From assembly GCA_028335825.1 (NCBI GenBank), contig JAIOKI010000022.1, forward strand, positions 62,001-126,000: a DNA stretch of 64,000 nucleotides. Direction: 5' to 3'. A program made the position numbers and the translations under genes. Positions 49,820 to 59,831 of this stretch are shown one piece after another. Within the stretch, counting starts at the first letter, position 1; every line of letters starts with the position of its first letter. Source of the stretch: Nosema muscidifuracis. Taxonomy: Eukaryota > Microsporidia > Nosematidae. The notes below the pieces were generated by a model, which had not been told where the DNA came from, made no database searches, and saw nothing but the letters and a program-made list of their open reading frames with translations.

Positions 49820-50407
49820 TTTATTAAATATTGAGAAATGATTTTTATTTTTTTTTATATTAAAAACGAGTCATATTTTTAAAAAAATATCAAATATTTA
49901 TATGTCACTATTTGAGTGATGATTAAGTGTAAGAAAATATTTAGATACATGATTTTAAATATAAGTTGTAATATTTTAATAATAAGATATATAAGTTGTA
50001 ATATTTTTAGTATTAGAAAATATTTAGATACATGATTTCAAGTAATAGATATTTTTATAATATTTTAAGTATTAGATATTTTTATAATATTTTAATAATA
50101 AGATATATATATAATATTTTAATAATAAGATATATTCTTACAATATTTTAATAATAAGATATATAAGTTACAATATTTTAATAATTAGATATATAAGTTG
50201 TAATATTTCAAGTAATAGATATTTTCATAATATTTTAGGTAATAGAAATATTTTATAATATATTAGTAAAAAATATATTAAATCAAATTATAGCTATTTA
50301 ATGATAAAATTACGAATCTTAATATATTAATAAAAAATATATTAAATATAAATTTTTAATATATTTATACAAATTTTTGGTATATAAAATAATTTTAATC
50401 TTAAGTA
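49820..50407. repeat. AT-rich tandem units between the two peroxidase genes
   Basis: About eight copies of a unit such as AATATTTTAATAATAAGATA with TATAAGTTGT between 49970 and 50240. No gene. Confidence 0.65.
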
Positions 50408-50415
50408 CCCTCAAA
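50408..50415 (+). promoter_or_regulatory. CCC motif that decides the start of the second peroxidase-like gene
   Basis: CCCTCAAA directly precedes the ATG at 50416. An in-frame TTG at 50377 would add a spurious leader; the motif argues for 50416. Confidence 0.55.
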
Positions 50416-51012
50416 ATGTCAGAAAATGAAAGCGATGATTTTTACAAATTAAGTGCTATAGATTACAAAGATAGAATAATAGATTTCAGTAGATTTAAAG
50501 GTAGAACATTAATAATAACAAATATGGCATCTGATTGCGGATATGCTAAGAATAATTTATCCCTCTTAGCTGATATATTAACAATGTATCATGTTTATGG
50601 TCTTGATGTCTTAATCTTTCCTTGTCTTCAATATACAAAAGATGATACAGATATTTTAAGGAAAATGTATAACAAAATAATGGACTACTCTGATAAATTT
50701 ATAGTATTTAGTGATATAAGTATTATTGGTAAGAATATACATCCAGTATATGAACATATAATAAAATGGAGTAAAGGGTTCTGTGGTAGATTTATGAAAT
50801 GGAATTTTCCTAAGTTCGTTATAAATGAAAAAGGAATTATAGTTAAGAAACTTGAACCAGGAGATCGTCTAGAAATAAATGATAGAATTTTTAGGAAGTT
50901 ATTACGTAATAATCCTGTAGAATATGTTACAGAGCAAAGGACTATAAGATATGTTTCTGATCCTTATCAAATGGATGATAGTGATAGCAGTAATGAAACA
51001 CAGTTCATATAA
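50416..51012 (+). CDS. Diverged glutathione peroxidase-like protein with acidic tail
   Basis: A 198-aa relative of the upstream peroxidase. Retained are Cys41 in NMASDCGYA, a Cys-Leu-Gln in FPCLQYTKDD (Cys70, Gln72) and Trp129-Asn130 in MKWNFPKFVI. Lost are the NQE/QESG segment after the Gln and the usual short C-terminus; instead there is a 45-residue extension ending in an acidic DDSDSSNETQFI. Chemistry is therefore possible but the reductant pocket is altered. Two close Cys (Cys70, Cys123) might act as resolving residues. A moonlighting or new role is inference. Confidence 0.85.
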   Translation: MSENESDDFYKLSAIDYKDRIIDFSRFKGRTLIITNMASDCGYAKNNLSLLADILTMYHVYGLDVLIFPCLQYTKDDTDILRKMYNKIMDYSDKFIVFSDISIIGKNIHPVYEHIIKWSKGFCGRFMKWNFPKFVINEKGIIVKKLEPGDRLEINDRIFRKLLRNNPVEYVTEQRTIRYVSDPYQMDDSDSSNETQFI

Positions 51013-51257
51013 AAAAATATACAACACATAAATAAATTTATACAATTCTCTGTACATAAATTATTAAAATTATTCTATACATAAATATAATATCATAAAA
51101 TATCAATATAAATTATTCTATACATAAATATCAATAAATTATTCTGTACATAAAATATTAATATCATAAAATATCCATATATATTATTAATATAATATTA
51201 ATATTTATAAATTTATCACATATCCTTAAAAATAAAAACTTTTGTTTTTTTTACCCC

Positions 51258-52085
51258 ATGTTTGAATTTCTCATCTTTTTATCTTTTGTACTATCCCATG
51301 ATAAAACTCAAATTGAAGATTTGTATCTAATCCAACCTTATGTAAATGTAAAAGGAGATTCTAATTTAATAAACTTATCAGGAGATTTTTCTATTGTATC
51401 TCATGGTGGTGATCAGCATATTAAACTAGCACATATGTCATCAGGTACAAGAGGGTTATTAGTATATAAGCAGTATATTAATAAAGACAGGTTTCAAGTT
51501 GAATTCAAGATAGCAATGGAAGATCTTAAAAAAGGTGAAGAAGGTACTGGAATGTTATTATTCTTTTCTGATACTGAAAATATAGAATTGGGTTCTTTTT
51601 ATGGAATTAAGACAGGATTTGAAGGGTTATGCATAGCTTTTGATATTTCTGAAGGGTATGAAGTAAATGTAATGGTAGCTACTGGAAAGATTAATCCTAT
51701 ACCAGGTATGAATGATAAAATATTTAGTACTAAGAATTATTATAGATTCTATGATAATGATCAAGTATCTGTTAAGGTCATACAGAGTGATGAAGGAATT
51801 AGAATAGTTCTTTTTGATGAATATGAAGAATTAGAAGTTTATAAATCAAAGAATTATTTTATTAATAAGAAATCTTTTATTGGTGTATCAGCTTTTAATG
51901 GAAATAAAAGTATGGCATCTTTTACTCTTAGATCTATTGAGCCAAATGTTCTAACTCAAATACCTGTTTATTTTGAGAAGGGAGAGAGAGAAAGTAGTGG
52001 TAAACTTATATGGATAGTATTTATACTTGGAACATGTGGAATAGTCTATTATCTTTATAATATACAGATCAAGAAGGAAATTTAA
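51258..52085 (+). CDS. L-type lectin-like cargo receptor (ERGIC-53/Emp47/VIP36 class)
   Basis: A type I membrane protein of 275 aa. The signal peptide is MFEFLIFLSFVLSHD. A legume-lectin-like beta-sandwich domain follows (LIQPYVNVKGDSNLINLSGD, GTGMLLFFSDTENIELGSFY, GLCIAFDI, SFIGVSAFNGNKSMASFTL). A single membrane helix (LIWIVFILGTCGIVYYLYNI) ends in the cytosolic KKEI, a dilysine KKxx retrieval signal for COPI. The lectin metal/sugar residues are hard to place and may be degenerate, as microsporidia lack N-glycans. ACCCC is flush with the ATG. Confidence 0.88.
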   Translation: MFEFLIFLSFVLSHDKTQIEDLYLIQPYVNVKGDSNLINLSGDFSIVSHGGDQHIKLAHMSSGTRGLLVYKQYINKDRFQVEFKIAMEDLKKGEEGTGMLLFFSDTENIELGSFYGIKTGFEGLCIAFDISEGYEVNVMVATGKINPIPGMNDKIFSTKNYYRFYDNDQVSVKVIQSDEGIRIVLFDEYEELEVYKSKNYFINKKSFIGVSAFNGNKSMASFTLRSIEPNVLTQIPVYFEKGERESSGKLIWIVFILGTCGIVYYLYNIQIKKEI

Positions 52086-52290
52086 CTGTATTAAAGACTT
52101 TAAATAACTTTTTTAATTTAAAATTTATATCTTTATTTAAGATTAGTTCCTTTAAAGAATTTATATTTTTATTTCAAGATTAGTTCCTTTAAAAAATTAT
52201 ATCTTTATTTTAAGATTTGTTCCTTTAAAAATTTATATTTTTATTTTAGGATTAGTTCCTTTAAACAATTTATTAAATTAATTTTAAAAA
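52086..52290. repeat. 36-40-bp tandem repeat
   Basis: Four or five copies of a unit TTTATATCTTTATTTAAGAT followed by TAGTTCCTTTAAA, between 52105 and 52270. Confidence 0.75.
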
Positions 52291-53177
52291 GCTTTTAATT
52301 AATTTTATCTTCTCTGATTGATAGTTATGTTATTATTTAATATTACAATACGTATTCAATCATAAAGAAGAAAAATACGTTAATTTAATTATAAATTGAA
52401 ATATATTTACGATATCACAGAGTTAAAATAATAAAAATTAATGGAATGATTTATTATGTCAAATTAATAATTAAAAAATTATCATTTCAATATTATTTGT
52501 TTTTAGAATATCATAAAATACTTCAACATGTTTATTTACCAAAAATATTTCAATACATCTAAGAAATAATATTTTCAATAACATATAGTTAAATAATATT
52601 TTTAATAACATTTTATAATTAAATATATCTTTTATAACATATAGTTAAATAATATTCTATATTAATTTTATGATCAGAGTCAAGTGACTAAATTATTTTT
52701 ATTTAATATCACTTTAAAATTATTTTAATCTATAAAAAGTATATTTCAATTTCTCAAAAGTATTTGATTCTATCAGAATCTCAAATTGATCAAAATTTAT
52801 TTTCAATATATTTGCATCATTTTTTACTATATCGACATCAATAAATTATAATTACAATTTTTATACTAAAAGTAATCATTTATAACAGCATTAAAATAAC
52901 ATTTAATATATAATTATAATTATAATTATAATTTATTTATTAATACTTTTTGTATTATCATTAAAACAGTATTAGATTATTACAAATTTCTTTCATTATT
53001 TAAAATTTTTTAAATTAATTTTTAATTATAAAAAAAGATCATTCAATTTTTTTAATAAAATATTTAATTAAAAAAAATCATAATTTAATTTTTAATTGGA
53101 CAATAAAAAATGATCATTCAATTTATTTTAATAAAATATTTATTAAAAAAATCTTTTAAATTTAAATTTTAATTGAA
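52291..53177. other. AT-rich spacer upstream of the LRR genes
   Basis: No frame or RNA gene found. ATTTTTAATAACATATAGTTAAATA units (52560-52660) and a 20-base AATTAT run near 52910 are the only visible structure. Confidence 0.5.
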
Positions 53178-53184
53178 CCCAAAA
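53178..53184 (+). promoter_or_regulatory. CCC motif of the first LRR gene
   Basis: CCCAAAA lies directly before the ATG at 53185; the same ACCCAAAAATGCTGATCATCCA context recurs at the second copy (55172-55178). It excludes an in-frame TTG at 53173 as the start. Confidence 0.6.
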
Positions 53185-54630
53185 ATGCTGATCATCCAAT
53201 TTTTGCTAATAAAGTGTTCATTAGAGATCAATAATGACAAAATAGTAGAGATAATCTTTCAAGATGATGTGCATGGTTTTTACAACTTAAGTAATCCTAT
53301 TTTTGAAAATTCAAGATTACTCAAAGTACTTACGAAAGATGAAACCTGGAAAAAAGATAAAATCGATTTGCAGAATTGTAAATTCAAAGTATTTGATTTT
53401 ATCTATTATATGATTATGGATAATACAAATGATTTAATTAACATAGACGAACTTCTTGATATTTTATACGTCATGGATTTTTTATCATTTGATAAAGAAA
53501 AAGGGAGCATAAATTCAAAAAACCATTACGAAAGATTATCATCAATAATAATTGATAATATCTTAAAAAATGATAAATTTATACCAAATGAATTAGAAAT
53601 TGTAGAAATGGAAGTTATGAAAGATCAACTATTAATTCTTCTAAATGAATATGGTAAGATAGAAAAATTTAATTTTATATTAGATAATGAAATATGTGAT
53701 ATTTATTTTGGTGAAAAAATTGATACGACAAATTTTAAGAATTTGGAAATATTAGATTTTTCAAATTATTCTTCTAATTACTTGTATTGGAAAGATCATG
53801 AAAAAATTCTCTATTGGTATGCTAGATCTTTAAATTTATCTCTTATTCGTTTATTTGATTCAAAAATTGATGATGTGTGTACAATTATGAATTTCGAATA
53901 TATTGATTTAAATTCTAGTAAATTTATGAAACTTAATGAATCTTGTGATAAATATCATAAATTTAAAACTAAAGGTATCGGTGAGATTTTAAAAAAAACT
54001 AATGGGATTGAAGATCTTGTTATAATAAATAATAAGCTGACTTCTACTGACTTGAATATAATAAGAAATTACAAATCACTAAAACATATTTGTTTTTTAA
54101 ATCATAGAAAAATAGAAAATTTTAATTGCCAAGATTTCTACAATATTTATACATGTCCTAATATAGAAGAGATAGTTTTTTATAATTATAATCTGATTCC
54201 TAGTTACAATAAATTAAAAGCTATTGTAGTATCGAATAATGAAGAAAAAAAAGTGACTTTAAAATTTTCTTCTTGTAAAATTGAACAAGAATTTTTAGAA
54301 ATATTTAATTATACGAAAGATTGTAAGTCTTTAACTATAGAAAATTGTGATTTAAGAAATTTGGATATTAGCGTAATATTTACAATGAAAAATCTTAAAC
54401 ATTTAAAATTAAGAGATTGTTTTTTAAAATCAGAACAATTAAAAATGATAAGCAATTTGAAGGATTTAAGATTTTTAGATGTTATAAATAACGATTTAAC
54501 TGATGAGATTATAGTAGAATTTCAAAAACTTGACAAGCTTAGAATTCTAAATATAGAAAAATCAGGATTGACGAGGGAATCGATAAAAGAACATTTTTTA
54601 GATAGAAATATTCTAATTTTAGATAATTAA
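53185..54630 (+). CDS. Secreted POZ-like/leucine-rich repeat protein, copy 1
   Basis: Starts MLIIQFLLIKCSLEI, a short signal-like leader. Residues about 20-140 read like a Skp1/BTB (POZ) fold: KIVEIIFQDDVHGFYNLSNP, an IDLQNCKFKVFDFIYYMIMD block, then IDELLDILYVMDFLSFDKEK and a BACK/Skp1-like helix pair. From about residue 180 to the end come leucine-rich repeats, best seen as LKHLKLRDCFLKSEQLKMIS, NLKDLRFLDVINNDLTDEII and KLRILNIEKSGL. The pairing is inferred by eye, without a profile. A close paralogue lies 550 bases downstream. Such secreted LRR families are lineage-specific in Nosema-like genomes and are thought to face the host. Confidence 0.75.
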   Translation: MLIIQFLLIKCSLEINNDKIVEIIFQDDVHGFYNLSNPIFENSRLLKVLTKDETWKKDKIDLQNCKFKVFDFIYYMIMDNTNDLINIDELLDILYVMDFLSFDKEKGSINSKNHYERLSSIIIDNILKNDKFIPNELEIVEMEVMKDQLLILLNEYGKIEKFNFILDNEICDIYFGEKIDTTNFKNLEILDFSNYSSNYLYWKDHEKILYWYARSLNLSLIRLFDSKIDDVCTIMNFEYIDLNSSKFMKLNESCDKYHKFKTKGIGEILKKTNGIEDLVIINNKLTSTDLNIIRNYKSLKHICFLNHRKIENFNCQDFYNIYTCPNIEEIVFYNYNLIPSYNKLKAIVVSNNEEKKVTLKFSSCKIEQEFLEIFNYTKDCKSLTIENCDLRNLDISVIFTMKNLKHLKLRDCFLKSEQLKMISNLKDLRFLDVINNDLTDEIIVEFQKLDKLRILNIEKSGLTRESIKEHFLDRNILILDN

Positions 54631-55171
54631 AAATATAAAGTTTTCTGCAATTCTCTTTAAATTAAAAATATAATTTTTTTATGACTCTATTTCTATTTTG
54701 TAGAATCATATTTGTAAGGAAATTTTCCTGTATTACTGTAACTTTGTTAAACTTCAAATAAAATTCAACTAAACTTTTAATTTTATTTCGGTACTCACTC
54801 TTGTGGCTCTCTGTACCCTTTCTATATGATAGCTCCTATAAACATTCCTTCTCTTGTTTATTAATAATCCTTAAAATAAAGTATCACCTTTTTTAAACAA
54901 TTATTTTTTAATTTATCTTTATTTAAATCTCGAAACAGTTTTTTCGATTCTTCGATAATTTACATTTTTGAGTATTTCTAGACAGCTTTCCCTTTTTAGT
55001 TTAATTACGTATTTATTTACGATTTTGTCTTAATTAAATTAAAAGGAAAACAAAGTGATATTTTATAATATATCACAGTTTTAAATTATCATTATATAAA
55101 TTAAATAGTAAATATCATTTATGTCCGTATTAGTTAAATTATTAAAATTTATAAAAAAATTATTTTTTTGA
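54631..55171. other. Spacer between the LRR copies, including duplicated 3' flank
   Basis: About 100 bases after the first stop (TTCTCTTTAAATTAAAAATA, then GACTCTATTTCTATTTTGTA, GAATCATATTTGTAAGGAAA) recur after the second gene at about 56640-56765, so the duplication unit includes this flank. The stretch 54780-54870 is richer in G+C (TACTCACTCTTGTGGCTCTC) and may be element-derived; no gene is visible. Confidence 0.6.
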
Positions 55172-55178
55172 CCCAAAA

Positions 55179-56621
55179 ATGCTGATCATCCAGTTTATAC
55201 TTTTAAAATGTTCATTAGAAATCACTAATGAAAAAAATGATGACAAAAAAGTAGAGATAGTTTTTCAAGATGAGGTGCATGGTTTTTACAACATAAATAA
55301 TCCTATATTTGAAAATTCAGAATTACTTAAAGTACTTACAAAAAATGAAACTTGGAAAAAAGATAAAATCGATCTGCAGAATTGTAAATTCAAAGCATTT
55401 GATTTTATCTATTATATGCTTATGGATAATAAAAATGATTTAATTAGCGTAGATGAACTTCTTGATATTCTATACGTCATGGATTTTTTATCATTTGATA
55501 AAGAAAAAGGGAGCATAAATTCAAAAAACCAGTACGAAATATTATCATCAATATTAATTGATAAAATCTTAAATGATGATAAATTTATACCAAATGCATT
55601 AGAAATTATAGAAATGGAACTTATGAAAGATCAACTATTAATTCTTTTGAATGAATATGGTAAGATAAAAAATTTTATTTTTGAATTAGAAAATGAAATA
55701 GGTAATATTTATTACTGTGAAAAATTTGATGAAACAAAAATTAAGAATTTAGAAATTTTAGATTGTTCTTTTGATTACTTGTGTTCGAAAGTACATGAAA
55801 AAATTCTTTGCTGGTATGTTAAATCCTTAAATTTATCTTTTATTCGTTTATTATATTCAGAAAATAAAAATACCTTTAGAATAATGAACTGCGAATATAT
55901 TGATTTAAATTCTAAGGAATTTATGAAACTTAATGAATCTGGTGATAAATCTTATGAATTACAAACTAAAAGTATTGGTGAGATTTTAAAAAAAATTAAT
56001 AAAGTTGAACATCTTGAAATAATAAAATATAAGCTGACTTCTACTGACCTGAATATAATTAGAGATTACAAGTCACTTAAATTTATTCATTTGCGCAATT
56101 ACGAAAAAATGGAAAATTTTAATTGCCAAGATTTCTATAATCTTTATACATGTCCTAATATAAAAGAGATATTTGTTTATAATTATAATCTGATTCCTAG
56201 TTACAATGAATTAAAAGATATTTTAGTATCGAATAATGAAGAAAAAAAAGTGACTATTAACCTATATTCTTGTAAAATTGAACAAGAATTTTTAGAAATA
56301 TTTAATTATATGAAGGATTGTAAGTCTTTAACTATAGAGAATTGTGATTTAAGTAATTTGAATATTAACGTTATATTTACAATGAAAAATCTTGAATATT
56401 TATCATTGAGAGGTTGTTTTTTAAAATCAGATCAATTAAAGATGATAAGCAATTTAAAGGATTTAAGATTTTTAGATGTTATAAATAACGATTTAACTGA
56501 TGAGATTATAGTAGAATTTCAAAAACTTGAAAAGCTTATGAGTATAAGAATAAAAAATTCAGGATTGACGAGGGAATCTATAGAAGAACATTTTTTAGGT
56601 AGAACTATTTATATTTTTTGA
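55179..56621 (+). CDS. Secreted POZ-like/leucine-rich repeat protein, copy 2
   Basis: A 480-aa paralogue of the preceding gene, with the same leader (MLIIQFILLKCSLEI) and CCC context. The POZ-like N-terminus and the last four LRRs are almost identical (LDVINNDLTDEIIVEFQKL), while residues about 160-260 differ much more, including new cysteines (LDCSFDYLCSKVHEKILCWY). The concentration of change in the mid-section hints at selection on a binding surface. The second copy has a small insertion after the leader (TNEKNDDKKVE). Function unknown; a host-facing role is inferred from secretion and the family. Confidence 0.75.
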   Translation: MLIIQFILLKCSLEITNEKNDDKKVEIVFQDEVHGFYNINNPIFENSELLKVLTKNETWKKDKIDLQNCKFKAFDFIYYMLMDNKNDLISVDELLDILYVMDFLSFDKEKGSINSKNQYEILSSILIDKILNDDKFIPNALEIIEMELMKDQLLILLNEYGKIKNFIFELENEIGNIYYCEKFDETKIKNLEILDCSFDYLCSKVHEKILCWYVKSLNLSFIRLLYSENKNTFRIMNCEYIDLNSKEFMKLNESGDKSYELQTKSIGEILKKINKVEHLEIIKYKLTSTDLNIIRDYKSLKFIHLRNYEKMENFNCQDFYNLYTCPNIKEIFVYNYNLIPSYNELKDILVSNNEEKKVTINLYSCKIEQEFLEIFNYMKDCKSLTIENCDLSNLNINVIFTMKNLEYLSLRGCFLKSDQLKMISNLKDLRFLDVINNDLTDEIIVEFQKLEKLMSIRIKNSGLTRESIEEHFLGRTIYIF

Positions 56622-57050
56622 TAATTAAACTTTTTTATCATACTTTAGAATTGATTTTTTTAACTTAAAAATATAAAATTTTTTACAATTCTCTTTAAAT
56701 TAAAAATATAATTTTTTTATGACTCTATCTCTATTTTGTAGAATCATATTTGTAAGGAAATATCAATCAACTTCTTTATAAAACATTGAAATAACAATTT
56801 AATCTATCAGATTAATAAATTATAACGTTAAGTCTTTCTATTTTTTCATGATAAAATATAATCTTTACATTAATAATAATAGAAGATTAAAAATTACAGA
56901 GAAATTGAAAAAAATACCTAATTTAACGTAGTAAAAATATTTTAATTATCAACATTATGCTTAATAAAACATAAGACAATACCGAATTGTTATTTATATA
57001 CGATAATGTGGTCTAAATATCAAAAGAACAAGATATAGACTATAATTAGA
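56622..57050. other. 3' flank of LRR copy 2 and unique AT-rich DNA
   Basis: The first 140 bases match the 3' flank of copy 1 (up to CATATTTGTAAGGAAAT). Past that, similarity stops. No gene follows before the retroelement relic. Confidence 0.55.
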
Positions 57051-58498
57051 AGGAATAGAAACAAATTTTATGAAGAGAATAATTTAAAAATTTTATGGTA
57101 GAAAAAATTAGTAAAGAAGAAAAAGTAAAAATCAAATAACTGAATAATAGCTGAAAGCGTTATAGAAACAGTAAGAAGAGAATCTAATTTAAGAAATAAC
57201 ATGGACTGTTTATATTACGAATTTTTTTTATGAAACATAAAGAAAGATCAGTGAAAATAATCGTTATAAATCTTATAATTTTGAGGTGATCAGAGCTTTG
57301 AAGGTAAAGAAAACAATAAATTTTTAATCTGGTGGAAATTTAAAATAATTAAATTGAAAGAATATAATAATTAAAGAAGAAAAATATATTAAGTGGATAA
57401 CTTCTTAAAAATAATTAAATTGAGAAAATATAATAACTATAAGAAGGAAAATATATCGAGTGGATAACAACTCAAAAAGAATACAGTTAAGAGAATTGAA
57501 ATCATTAGAGAATATTAAAATATATATAATGAAATATTAAAAAAAACGAGAAGAGATTTTACTATAGAAAAGAATAAGATAAGTAGAAAGAACAGTCTGT
57601 TTCACAAGATAAATAGAAGATCCACATCATATTGGATAAACTTAATAAGAACGATACAGAATCTTAACAGAAATGTGAGTTTAGTCAGCAACTTTATAAA
57701 ATTAAACGAATTAGTAGAAAAATCCTTAAGAATTGTCAAATATTAAAGACATATTAAGAGCAGCCCAAGAATCATATTTGTAAAGAAGTTTTCTATTATG
57801 ATGAATATAAACACAAAATGGCATTTAGGTTTCATAAAAAGGTATATGAATTAAGAAAACTTAATGATAGAATACAAGCATACAATAAGCGCTAATTGAA
57901 ATAAGAAAAAAGCCATACTTAAATAATAAACTTATCAAAGGTGAATAAAAAAAATACAAGAATTTGACTTTAAAGTGGAATGAAAACTAGAAAAAATGAT
58001 TGTTGCAAATACATTGAGTAAAATAAATTTTATATTCTATTATATTATTAAACTGTAATTATCTAAACAGTAATATGAGGGCGATACCAAAAACTGAGTT
58101 TTCATGTGGTCAGTATACTTTTTGACGAACTAGAGATTATTATGTTTACATTATAGTTATATGTAGTTGAAAAGAAAAGCTGGAGAAGAGGTATTTTTGA
58201 GAGAGTTTCTAGGAATTTGAAAATTTTTATTATCAGAAATACAAGCAAGGATGATGAAATAGACGAGTTAGGAAAAAGTTGATTATGCAAATTAGAGAAA
58301 TAGAGGAGAAAGATAAAAGAGAAAAGAGTTTAACGAGCTAACTAAGAAGGTGATACAGACTGTGCAATAAGAATTAAAAACTAATAAGAGAGAAATATGA
58401 AAACATCCGTCAGTTTTTTCTATTGTGACAAAGAAGGTCATCTGGCTAAGATATGTTATTTACGAAAGTCCAAGGAAGATTACAATTATAGAAATAAA

Positions 58499-58700
58499 GG
58501 GATGACAGATGATAAAATTATGAAGGAATAAAAATATATCAAGTCTAAAAATATAGAGGATAATAGTATTGATAATATTACTGATGATAATGATAGTACT
58601 GATATTACAAATGATTTCTTATCTAGTACAGAATCTGATGATAGTGATGAAAACAATACAGATGATGAATAAATAAAGGCTTTATAAAAAAAAGAAAATT
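58499..58700 (+). pseudogene. Copy of the 37.3-kb acidic micro-protein gene
   Basis: Aligned from GGATG at 58500 to the 3' flank GATGAATAAATAAAGG plus TTTATAAAA, this matches 37250-37490 closely. Shared stretches include TCAAGTCTAAAAATATAGAG, TAATGATAGTACT and TCTAGTACAGAATCTGATGA. The 5' CCCCC leader is not included, the reading frame is interrupted (a TAA replaces the codon near residue 10), and about 60 bases of the Ser/Asp-rich part are missing. Starting at the ATG and ending just after the stop, it resembles a copied transcript more than a genomic duplication. It lies between two protein-coding remnants of the LTR relic. Confidence 0.8.
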
Positions 58701-59831
58701 TAAAATTGAGATTGATCAGAAAGTTCTGGTGTAAATAAGAAAAAAACAATGTTTTAATAACGCGCTAATAAACCGATGAGTGAAGAAAATTGACTTTGTA
58801 ATTGAATATATAAAAGCAGAAAAAATGGTTTTTGCTGATTTTCTTATTAGGATTTACACTAACGACGAGTAAAAGAATAAAATTAAAAGTAAAGCAAGGA
58901 AAAAGAAACAGATTTAAGGAAAAAATTAAACATATGAAGGAGGTGGATTGAAAGTTAATATGGTCATTTGATGATGGCAATGAAGGTGAGATACTTCCAG
59001 AAGAAGAAAGAGTAAAATTTATATTGAATTGTCATATAGAATTGAGTCATCGAAGCAGAACCACAATATATTATGATCTTAGAAAACGATATTATTGGCT
59101 AGGAATTAAAGATAAATATTAAAAGTCTTGAAAAATGGTGAAATGGTCTCAGAAATTTAATAGGAAAACTAGATATTTGGAAAAAATGGGTATGAACATA
59201 ATCGAATTTAGAGATGATAAAGCTTATATAGTTGTTGGATTTGATTATTTTACAGGAAGGTTCTGGGATGGTTTTAAAAAGAAATGAAGTAGTCGAAATG
59301 GTGATATTTAAAAGATTTATGTACACAGGGCAAGAAGATAAAGAAGATAATTAATGATAGAAAATTCTCCAATGAGAAGATCACGGATTTTGCATTGTTT
59401 TGGATATTAATTAGATGAAGATTAGTTTGGAATCTCACTAGAGTAATGTCAAGACAAAAAGATTAATAAGAACATTGAGAGAAATATATTGAAAAGCAAG
59501 AAAGACAGTTTTGTGTAAAAGGTTTATGAAAAAATTGAGAAGTATAATTTAAGTTTTCATGTTGGTCAAGTGCTCGTCGATAGAAGTTGTTATAGACGTT
59601 TCAAGGATGGTTATGAAGGGAAAAATTCACGAAAAAACAAAAAATGACTGGATGTGATAAATATTCTAAGAAAATTTTTTGAGTTTGAGTACAATAGTTG
59701 AAATATGACACGGTGAATCATATATTGTTAGACTTGATAATGGAAGACTTTTTAAGAAAAGATATTGTGATTTAAAAGGAATAAATGATGAGAATTTATT
59801 TGTTGATTGAGACTACCCGTCTGGATGAGGA

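Noticed and set aside
53173-53184. Start of LRR copy 1 at an upstream TTG
   Set aside because: The ATG at 53185 is preceded by the CCC motif and the identical context is conserved in copy 2.
58486-59326. Several short minus-strand frames of 60-90 codons
   Set aside because: They overlap the plus-strand relic, lack start motifs and have the composition of antisense shadows.
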